Below are positions 57,165 through 64,000 of a stretch of 64,000 bases of DNA, piece by piece. How positions within the stretch are numbered: position 1 is the first letter of the stretch; every line of letters starts with the position of its first letter. The stretch is taken from contig NZ_CP116968.1 in the NCBI RefSeq assembly GCF_032051675.1, forward strand, positions 3,465,001 to 3,529,000. The letters are read 5' to 3'. The DNA is from Candidatus Nitrospira neomarina. GTDB lineage: Bacteria > Nitrospirota > Nitrospiria > Nitrospirales > UBA8639. Both the position numbers and the translations under genes were made by a program. Under the pieces are notes generated by a model. It searched no databases and was not told the DNA's origin. It worked only from the letters and a program-made list of their open reading frames with translations.

Positions 57165-57838
57165 ATGGCCCGGCTTGGCCGCTTCAGGGTGCAATGTTGG
57201 TAGAGCCCGGCCATGCTTACTGCGGTATGGCCGGGAACGTGAATGCAGAAAAAATCCGATTAATCTGGATGGCTTCATCACACCTCAACCACCTGCTCCG
57301 CACCGGGCATGGCGGAAGCGCCTGCACGATGAATGATCCGGGTGGCGCCAAAGTGTTTGGCATGCCGAGCAGCCTCCGCCGCATCATCCTCTTGGCTGAG
57401 GAAGATATACCGAATTCCACCTTTCTCTTCAATCGCCTGAACCAGGTGTTTGAGGAAACGCAAAAAAAATCGACGAACCCGGTTTCTTGGAGATGTTGGA
57501 TGAAATAGCAATTGGCGCCAAACGATTTTCCGAATGGAAACCTACATACTACGCATTGTTTTCAACAAGGATCGGGAAAGAGCCTTGCGCCTCTGAGAAG
57601 ATCGCAGGATTCTTTATCCCAGTGACCATTGACTCCACGGGATAGGCTATTAACGCTTGATAGGCGAAAAATTCTTCTTCTTGAGATCCCGGTTGGTGAC
57701 ATACTGTCGAACACTCACCGGCCTCCACAAACGTGGCCCCTGCCAATCGTCGGCAAGTATCACAATCGATCCGGGTGGAATCGACAAACAATTGCCCTCG
57801 ACATTCCCCTTTAAACGTTTGGATAGGTTAGCCATCAT
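57165..57838 (-). pseudogene. Frameshifted MBL-fold metallo-hydrolase with ferredoxin-like N-terminus
   Basis: Three frames on the minus strand join into one family. MMANLSKRLKGNVEGN comes first, then (frame shift) FVDSTRIDCDTCRRLAGATF with the ferredoxin-like Cys pair, then (frame shift) FLKHLVQAIEEKGGIRYIFL and RHAKHFGATRIIHRAG, then (frame shift) AIQINRIFSAFTFPAIPQ. Homologs have THxxD-type metal sites where this one reads LSQEDD. The metal ligands are lost and several shifts are needed, so it is a dead gene. 57839-58170 shows nothing more. Confidence 0.8.
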
Positions 57839-58170
57839 TCGTTCTCTTATTGTTTTAAAATACCGCCCAGAAAGGTGCCAATGCCATTTTACATTACATA
57901 AGAATGATGTTGAATTTAAAATGGAAGTTTAAGGAGATGGACCAATGTGACCTGAAGACCCTGTTAAGTTTGTGACTTGCCTTTTGGGAGACCAAAAACT
58001 GAAAAAATGCCTTCCGAAGACAATTTCGCTCCAGAATTCAGATAGGTAGAATATCTCTTTTTTGATGGATGCGCTCACGTGCACATCCACCCAAAAACTT
58101 AAAACAATCTTTTATTGGCTAGAGATCATACAATCTACACCACCTATTCACATTTACCCTGGAGGGGCTT

Positions 58171-58605
58171 ATGCAAAAGATTGCCGCCATTTTCGCGATA
58201 GCAGCTCTGATAACCGGGCTGAGCGGATGCAGTTATGTTTTCTATCCGCGTGCGGATGAATTTGCCCAAAAAGCGAAAGGGACCACCAGTCTCGAAACCG
58301 TACTGAACCTGACCGCTATGATGGAAGCCAGTGCGGAAGCCGCGAAGGGGGGAACAGGGTCCGATCAGCCATTGGACGACCTGCACAATCAATTCCATGC
58401 CTTCGACAATTCATTGTGTTGTGTGGACGAGGCCAAACGGGAAACACCGGCCTACGCTCTCGCGGTGACCCATAATAAGGAATTGTGGGCCATTTTTAAA
58501 CGGCTATGGAAGTTCAAGGATACGCAACCTCAACGGGATGAACACCTCGCCTTATTTAAGACCGAGGTTCAAGAACTCCGTGCAACCCTTGAGGTATTGA
58601 AATAA
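58171..58605 (+). CDS. Lipoprotein, 144 aa
   Basis: The signal peptide and LSGC lipobox (AALITGLSGCSY) are clear. The mature part is helical with TSLETVLNLTAMMEASAEA and a CC pair near residue 87. GGAGGGG lies just before the ATG. The function is unknown; it is separate from the nearby opposite-strand SH3 gene. Confidence 0.8.
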   Translation: MQKIAAIFAIAALITGLSGCSYVFYPRADEFAQKAKGTTSLETVLNLTAMMEASAEAAKGGTGSDQPLDDLHNQFHAFDNSLCCVDEAKRETPAYALAVTHNKELWAIFKRLWKFKDTQPQRDEHLALFKTEVQELRATLEVLK

Positions 58606-58706
58606 TCGGAAGGCGTGGATTGACCCAACTGGCCTGAATCGAATTTGGGCGAGAGAGGTGCCTAAGGGGACACAGACTTTTGGGCAGGGATTTCTTATGA
58701 AGTTCC

Positions 58707-59426
58707 TTACGAATAGCGGGAATAACTCGTCGTCTGCCTGGGCCGAGCTTTGAGAATGACTCCGATTAACAGGCCGATGAGTACCAGAGCGCCCCCATAC
58801 AATAGCCATTTAAGTTGTAAGTTTTCTTCGAGCTGCCTGGCTTTGGCGGATAGCTCTTCAACCTGGCCAGCTAAGAGGGTATTCTGCTGAACAAGTTCGA
58901 TGTTACGGGCATGCTCGTTGATGGAATCGCCCGATATACGTTTCAGTTCCGCGAGTTCTTTCGAGAGGGATTGCACCTGCGAATTGAGTGTCCGGTTGTT
59001 GGCGTCGGTTTCTTTGTGCTCAGCCTGGATGCTCGCACGCGCCTCGCGCTCTTTTTCGATTTCAGCTTTAAGAGCTTGTAGGCGCTTTTCGGCTGCAGCC
59101 AGCTTGACCCGGGCAATGGGTTCCCCGATAAGGTACTGAGACGTTACCCAGCCCTCCATCCCATCGGTGGTCCGGACCTGGGTGAACCCGGCCTCCTCGT
59201 CTATCGCAAGAATGGTCAGTTGGGTCCCGCTTGGTAGGCCACGGTGTAGGATGCGATGGGCCGTAGTGGGCCCACTGCGTAGCGGCACCGTTACTATGTC
59301 GGAGATGTAATTCACGTCTCCGACCGCAGCCAAGGGCTGTGTGGTCAATCCCAACCATGAGAACGATAAAAAGACGAGATAGATTAAAAATTTCAAAGCG
59401 TTCAACCTCCTCATGGTATTGCACAT
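58707..59426 (-). CDS. SH3-domain envelope protein, YgiM-like
   Basis: A 239-residue protein: signal peptide, then a bacterial SH3 domain (YISDIVTVPLRSGPTTAHRI to GWVTSQYLIGEPIARV), a long coiled coil (LAAAEKRLQALKAEIEKERE) and a C-terminal TM helix (WLLYGGALVLIGLLIGVILK). This order matches the TIGR04211/YgiM family of periplasmic SH3 proteins anchored in the inner membrane. The start at 59426 or the Met four codons later is uncertain. Confidence 0.9.
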   Translation of the reverse strand: MCNTMRRLNALKFLIYLVFLSFSWLGLTTQPLAAVGDVNYISDIVTVPLRSGPTTAHRILHRGLPSGTQLTILAIDEEAGFTQVRTTDGMEGWVTSQYLIGEPIARVKLAAAEKRLQALKAEIEKEREARASIQAEHKETDANNRTLNSQVQSLSKELAELKRISGDSINEHARNIELVQQNTLLAGQVEELSAKARQLEENLQLKWLLYGGALVLIGLLIGVILKARPRQTTSYSRYS

Positions 59427-60049
59427 TTCGAGAAAGGAGTTCTTTCGGCGAAAGGTAAAGTGTCGTACTCACTGGGAATAGGAAATGTATAGGCCTTGGG
59501 GGACCAAGCCGATAAGTAGCAAAGGAGCCGTAATGTGTCAATGACACCAAAAAATCGGCTCATGAAAAAGGAGGCTTTAAAAGATTAAATCCTGTCTTGA
59601 CCCACCAGTTAATCCCCTTTTCCGTCCACGAACATAGAAGACCCGGACATGGTCACGCAAACGGGCCTAAAGAAGGTGGGTAAAACAAGGTAGGATGAAA
59701 TGAAAACCATCACTACAGGCTTGATCTACGACTCAGGTGATCATATGACCACCACATATGAATGCGCTAACCGGGCTGACGTTCATACCCAAAAGGATCC
59801 TAGTTGAGCCAGAGGGGTTGGTCCACTCCTCCACGGTATGCGTCAGAACGATTCAATATGTAATTTTGGATGGAAATGGCTTTACGTCCCTTGGCCCAAT
59901 GAAACGAAACCTCGGCTTCCGAACCGGAATACGGTTCTTCCAATAGCCAAAGTCAAATAATAACCCTTGACGAAAGGAAAAATGTCAGGCGAGTGAACTT
60001 TTTTATGGAACAGTACGGATGGATGGGATGTTCATTTTAGGTTGCTCTG
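59427..60049. other. Intergenic region between the SH3-domain gene and cytochrome P460
   Basis: A 35-codon frame at 59700-59807 follows AGGTAGGA but has no recognised family. No terminator is clear. It may hold a decayed gene. Confidence 0.35.
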
Positions 60050-60646
60050 TCATTTCTTTTGAAGCACAGGGTAACCAAACGAGTAAATCCATTTATCCGC
60101 CTCAACCGCATTTTTCTGGGCCAACTCTCTGGCCGGGGTGTGACACGGAAGACAATCTATTTTGTAATCCTTAGACACCGTATGTTGAGGATCGTCCGAA
60201 TTAAAGAAGGACCAACCCCAACCATCACCCCATAGGCTGGATTCTTTAAACCGCCCGTTCGTATCCCTGACCAACACAAACCAGCCTTTGATGGTGGTCG
60301 CGTGACCGACTGCCGGCCCGGTGGTCATCGACATGGTGTCGGCGTGTAGGAGTTCTTTCACCAACACCGCTCCGTCGGGAAACCGGTTTTTCTCTTTGTA
60401 ATACCTGATTGTATCCGGCTGGGTATACACGACGTGGTATTCCTGCAGACCGGGCGCACCTTCAACCTTGGCGTGGGCCCAGGTCCCAAGCGTGGGCCAT
60501 TCCCGGTAATTTTCAGGAACATTGATGGCCCCAGTTTTGGGGTGAACATTAGGGGCAAAATATTTTTCTTCTTTCGTCATCGCCCATCCTGCCAAACTTC
60601 CCAATCCCAGAAAAAGGACCGTTCCTACGGTGATAAACTGTTTCAT
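60050..60646 (-). CDS. Cytochrome P460 family c-type heme protein
   Basis: A 198-residue secreted heme protein. A signal peptide (MKQFITVGTVLFLGLGSLAG) precedes a beta-rich domain (ENYREWPTLGTWAHAKVEG, FPDGAVLVKELLHADT and GWFVLVRDTNGRF). The single CLPCH heme site lies near residue 165. P460 proteins oxidise hydroxylamine and nitric oxide in ammonia oxidisers and occur more widely; the cross-linking lysine cannot be picked out with certainty here. A strong AAGGAG site precedes the ATG. It follows the YHS gene by 82 bp on the same strand. Confidence 0.92.
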   Translation of the reverse strand: MKQFITVGTVLFLGLGSLAGWAMTKEEKYFAPNVHPKTGAINVPENYREWPTLGTWAHAKVEGAPGLQEYHVVYTQPDTIRYYKEKNRFPDGAVLVKELLHADTMSMTTGPAVGHATTIKGWFVLVRDTNGRFKESSLWGDGWGWSFFNSDDPQHTVSKDYKIDCLPCHTPARELAQKNAVEADKWIYSFGYPVLQKK

Positions 60647-60728
60647 AGAATTCTCCTTACAAAAATTAGTAACTAAAAAACGGCTGAGGTCCGTCCCAAA
60701 AACCGTGACGGACCTCGGCCTAGTTTCT

Positions 60729-61190
60729 TTATAAATCCGACGGCGCTTTATCTTTGATTTCTTTCCAATTGGCCTCGGATTTTTTGAGATAGACCGGAAT
60801 TTCCTTGGCCCATTTGTTTTGGATATCCCGATCCAGATTCAAATACAGTTTGCCCTGAACGATCTTCCACGCTTCAGGATCGGACACGAATTTCTTCCCG
60901 ACCGCCACACCATAGGCACAATATCCACCATAGGCTGGCACATACTTCCCGGGGTCGGCCTCGAACATTTCTTTATGCTCTTTAGAAGCAAAGGCATAGG
61001 TCACTCCCTTGTGCTCGACTACGTGGTAACCGGAGCCCCTCATCGGTTTACCATCCGTAAAGTACGCAACCGGATCATAACCGCTGATTCCTGGAGTGCT
61101 ATTGGTAACATCCCCCGCGAAAGCGGGTGTACCCGCGGTGGCCACGAACATGACGAACAGGGAACTTAAAATTGTCTTCATCATTTTCAT
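60729..61190 (-). CDS. Secreted YHS-domain protein
   Basis: A 153-residue protein with a signal peptide (TILSSLFVMFVATAGTPAFA) and a YHS-like metal-binding domain (GYDPVAYFTDGKPMRGSGYH, VTYAFASKEHKEMFEADPGK and GGYCAYGVAVGKKF). YHS domains bind copper or other metals and occur next to heme and nitrogen-oxide genes. AAAGGAG precedes the ATG at 61190. It is the leading gene of the operon with cytochrome P460 and is divergent from the TetR gene. Confidence 0.9.
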   Translation of the reverse strand: MKMMKTILSSLFVMFVATAGTPAFAGDVTNSTPGISGYDPVAYFTDGKPMRGSGYHVVEHKGVTYAFASKEHKEMFEADPGKYVPAYGGYCAYGVAVGKKFVSDPEAWKIVQGKLYLNLDRDIQNKWAKEIPVYLKKSEANWKEIKDKAPSDL

Positions 61191-61405
61191 GATGGATCTC
61201 CTTTTTAAAGATAGAATGGTTAATAAATCCAAGTATACCGATCTGTATCCTTTATGGAGCCTAGTCAGCTGAGTTCTTGTTTCGTTACACTTCTTTTTCA
61301 GTCGCGTTCACATTTCAGAAACCATTCATGTACTGGAATACAAAAAAGCCTGATAAGTCTCTTTCAGAGATATTTGTGTATCCACAAAAATTTCAAAAAT
61401 ATTGG

Positions 61406-61421
61406 TAGACCGGAAGGTCTA
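61406..61421. promoter_or_regulatory. Palindromic TetR-type operator
   Basis: TAGACC-GGAA-GGTCTA, a perfect inverted repeat five bases before the ATG of the TetR gene. It resembles the TAGACC/GGTCTA boxes I recall for NemR-like TetR regulators. It lies in the divergent promoter region shared with the YHS-P460 operon, so it probably mediates autoregulation and control of that operon. Confidence 0.75.
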
Positions 61422-61426
61422 GTGAA

Positions 61427-62023
61427 ATGACGGTAGAAAGCCCTCGACCCTCAAAGCGGGAGCAACTCATCCAGACAGCCGTGACCTTATTTGCGCAAAA
61501 CGGGATTCACGCCACAGGGATCGATACCATTGTTGAACATTCCGGGGTGACAAAAAAAACCTTGTATGCCCACTTCCGCTCAAAGGAGGAATTGGTCCTC
61601 GCGGCATTGCGACACTATGACGGACAGTTTAGAAATTCGTTCATGCGGCAAGTGGAGACCAAGGCGCGCACTCCCAAAACTCGCCTGCTGGCCATTTTCG
61701 ATGTGGCCGAAACCTGGTTCTCGCAACAGAGTTTTTATGGATGTCTGTTCATCAATGCCGTTGGTGAGCATTCCACCCCCGACACTTCACTGCGTTACGT
61801 CTGCAGGGATTTCAAGCGGATGATGACGGAGTTTATTCTCAAGCTCTGTATTCAGATGGGAGTGCGGAATCCTCAGCATTTAGCCGAAGAACTCTCGCTC
61901 TTATTGGAAGGCGCAATCGTGACCGCCCAAGTGTCGCAAAAACCTGATGCAGCCAAAATTGCCAAACGGATAGCAGCAGCGCTGATCGAAAAACAGAGAC
62001 CACGTGAAACACCCCAAACATGA
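61427..62023 (+). CDS. TetR/AcrR-family transcriptional regulator
   Basis: A 198-residue regulator. The N-terminal HTH (SKREQLIQTAVTLFAQNGIH through HSGVTKKTLYAHFRSKEEL) is canonical, and the C-terminal ligand domain has FYGCLFINAVGEH with a Cys reminiscent of the redox- or electrophile-sensing NemR group. Five bases upstream of the ATG lies the palindrome TAGACC-GGAA-GGTCTA. It is divergent from the YHS-P460 operon. Confidence 0.93.
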   Translation: MTVESPRPSKREQLIQTAVTLFAQNGIHATGIDTIVEHSGVTKKTLYAHFRSKEELVLAALRHYDGQFRNSFMRQVETKARTPKTRLLAIFDVAETWFSQQSFYGCLFINAVGEHSTPDTSLRYVCRDFKRMMTEFILKLCIQMGVRNPQHLAEELSLLLEGAIVTAQVSQKPDAAKIAKRIAAALIEKQRPRETPQT

Positions 62024-63121
62024 AATCATATTTCCAGGTGGATGATCGGAACTCCTAATTGATTTGATGATTGTCACTCGGCAAAGCTGATTTCTGACAT
62101 ATTCGACCCTTGGTCGTTGTGCATCGCTACGAGGCACCATATATCAGAAGGCATGAGCCTTAAAATCCGGGGAGGCTAACAGGAGGAGCTAAGATTTTTT
62201 CCTGCCCACTTGCATAATATTCAGAGGGCGGCTGAATGTGGCGAGAGGGTTTCAGGGGGAGGCCATCCTGGTTCTATTGGCTTTTCAGATGTTCCCATAC
62301 AATAGAAACACAGGAATGGGCATCTTGTGTTCAGCGAAATCCCATACACGATGAGCGACCTATATTGATTGCATTTAGGCCTCATCACCCAGCCTCCAGG
62401 ACCTTCTGGTATGAGAGAAGGTCCAGGTTACATTCAAGCAGAGATAATAAATGAAAATTTCCATAGCTGCCCCGTGGTAATGTCACGGGATAAATTTGGT
62501 AAACTCTGGGTGTTTTTGTTAGGTCATCCCCATACATAGTACTCAGTAGGTGCTAATAACAGCGTTGGCATCTTTCGCGGGTTTGCCCTCCACCCTCCAA
62601 CATACATATTAATGCGTTTCTCGAATTGAATAGTCATTCTCTGGCGTTCATTCCATTGTTTCGAGGAACTTACCAGGATCGAACCAATGCATCGGAGCGT
62701 TGATCTATCAACCAAACCCAGGTTGCTTTCCAACTCCATAACAATATGCCAAGCCCCGAAACTGATTCCCTTCCACACCCAATCAGGAGAAATGATGGGA
62801 TTTTAGTTTTGAAGAAAGTTTTTGTAAGGCATATGATCATTTATCACCTTCAATATCATCATGATGGACACTCGAGTCGGCCTTTTTTAACGGGTTCTAT
62901 TAGATATCCAACCTCCCAATCATATACCAAAGGCCATACACCAGGTAAAATTGTATTTGCCAGAAGGTCTCCTTCTGGTTTACTTTGTAGAGTTTGTATA
63001 TTCCCTCTTTATTTTAAAAAGTTGAGGATCTCCGCTTTACAAAAAGACCTCGATGAAGTTTTGTGAATCGTAAGCTATAGATATCTCGAAATCCCCTACA
63101 CATGAGAGAGGAGCATTAAGG
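62024..63121. other. Gene-poor kilobase before the desaturase gene
   Basis: No convincing coding frame on either strand. A 12-bp stem with one mismatch lies at about 62397-62426 (AGGACCTTCT with AGAAGGTCC), without a T tract. A weak frame of 84 codons on the minus strand at 62524-62778 is not supported by a ribosome site. Confidence 0.45.
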
Positions 63122-64000
63122 ATGCCAGAAATCCAGCGGATCATATTGGGCCCATGGAAACTGTTAAAATCCCTGTTTGATACCCAAGAAGCGACAGCGC
63201 TGGCTTCCCATAAAAATGGTCGCGAGATAGACCTGGCTCGCACGATCCCATTTTTAGCCCTACATGTTGCCGTCCTGGCAGTTTTTTGGGTGGGCTGGAG
63301 TCCTATCGCGGTCGGGGTTGCGGTTTCCTTATATATTGTACGAATGTTCGCCATTACCGGCTTTTATCACCGCTACTTCTCCCACCGAACCTTTCGCACC
63401 TCACGAGTGATGCAGTTCCTGTTTGCCTGCCTTGGGGCCAGCGCGGCCCAACGAGGTCCTTTATGGTGGGCCGCTAATCATCGCCACCATCACGCCTATT
63501 CCGACAAACCGGCAGATGTCCATTCTCCTGTTATCCGCGGGCTCTGGTGGAGCCATGTAGGTTGGTTTTTAACCCATGACCAACTTGCAACAAAGTGGAA
63601 CCGCATCAAAGATTTTGCGCGATATCCGGAATTACGATTTCTGAATCGTTTCGACACCCTTGTGCCAATCGGGCTGGCAGTCCTCCTGTTTCTCTTGGGG
63701 AAATGGCTGGGCAGTGCCTATCCGGATTTGGGAACAAGTGGATGGCAAATGCTGGTGTGGGGTTTCGTGATATCGACCGTTGTCCTCTGGCACGGAACCT
63801 TCACCATCAACTCACTTTCCCATCTTTTCGGTAGCCGACGCTATCCAACATCGGACCATAGCCGGAACAACTTCCTTCTGGCCATCATTACCCTAGGCGA
63901 AGGATGGCACAATAATCATCATCAATATTGCAGCTCCGCCCGACAAGGATTTCGATGGTGGGAAATCGATGTCACCTATTACCTGCTGGAAGGACTGCAA
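63122..64000 (+). CDS. Acyl-CoA delta-9-type fatty acid desaturase (truncated by window end)
   Basis: An open frame of 293 codons with no stop before the window ends. Membrane desaturase signatures are present: ITGFYHRYFSHRTF (first His box HRYFSH), AANHRHHHAYSD (second, HRHHH), and GEGWHNNHHQYCSS (third, HNNHH). Four TM segments flank them. This is the acyl-CoA/acyl-lipid desaturase family that introduces a cis double bond using O2 and a di-iron site. GAGGAG lies about nine bases before the ATG. Only the last few tens of residues are missing. Confidence 0.93.
   Translation, partial: MPEIQRIILGPWKLLKSLFDTQEATALASHKNGREIDLARTIPFLALHVAVLAVFWVGWSPIAVGVAVSLYIVRMFAITGFYHRYFSHRTFRTSRVMQFLFACLGASAAQRGPLWWAANHRHHHAYSDKPADVHSPVIRGLWWSHVGWFLTHDQLATKWNRIKDFARYPELRFLNRFDTLVPIGLAVLLFLLGKWLGSAYPDLGTSGWQMLVWGFVISTVVLWHGTFTINSLSHLFGSRRYPTSDHSRNNFLLAIITLGEGWHNNHHQYCSSARQGFRWWEIDVTYYLLEGLQ

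Noticed and set aside
1..64000. CRISPR arrays, tRNA and rRNA genes, transposases, integrases
   Set aside because: No regularly spaced repeats, no tRNA T-loop/CCA-type cloverleaf and no transposase or recombinase motifs were found on reading both strands.

Overview
The window looks like chromosomal DNA of a Gram-negative bacterium. An outer membrane is implied by an MlaA lipoprotein, a beta-barrel porin and several lipoproteins. The gene set (zinc-ribbon/PCP_red protein next to an Mrp ATPase, paired DUF2868/DUF3482 GTPase genes, cytochrome P460 with a YHS protein, a six-PAS hybrid kinase) and a roughly balanced GC content by eye suggest phylum Nitrospirota, perhaps a Nitrospira of the lower-GC marine type. 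That assignment is inference from gene content. No rRNA, tRNA, CRISPR array, transposase or integrase was recognised.

Layout. 1-31 kb is dense core genome: rhomboid/DHH/LOG genes, dus-maf, PCP_red-mrp, gpmA, small membrane and zinc-ribbon proteins, a pentapeptide-repeat protein, an RpoD-type sigma factor, mlaA, an AI-2E-type exporter, the DUF2868/DUF3482 pair, an HD-GYP phosphodiesterase, a 900-residue acyl-activating/ACP/acyltransferase fusion, a histidine-rich metal-binding protein, a giant hybrid histidine kinase and a ZorA/ZorB-like (MotA/MotB-like) ion-channel pair.

31.6-39.3 kb is an apparent regulatory unit: a leftward run of enzymes (CMD/AhpD-like, NTF2-like, alpha/beta hydrolase, Old Yellow Enzyme, PNPOx-like, DUF5069, quinone-oxidoreductase-like). 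A sigma-54-like -24/-12 element precedes it. Divergent to it lies a GAF-AAA+-Fis sigma-54 activator gene, with CACGAAA-type palindromes in between. This looks like an inducible detoxification or reductive-stress operon.

39.3-58 kb is an accessory, decaying region. It has a rapA-type SNF2 ATPase gene of gammaproteobacterial character, two AT-rich orphan genes, an AhpC/TSA-family redoxin, a thioesterase, a membrane SGNH hydrolase, a GT2 glycosyltransferase, a DHH phosphoesterase and a porin. Between them lie relics: fragments of the sigma-54 activator gene, two extra partial DHH genes, a decayed redoxin copy, a TVP38 gene split by TGA and a frameshifted MBL-fold gene. The order of relics and intact genes suggests an old segmental duplication followed by reciprocal gene decay.

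58-64 kb holds lipoprotein and SH3-domain envelope genes, a cytochrome P460-YHS operon divergent from a TetR regulator with a clear palindromic operator, a gene-poor kilobase, and the start of an acyl-CoA desaturase that runs off the window.
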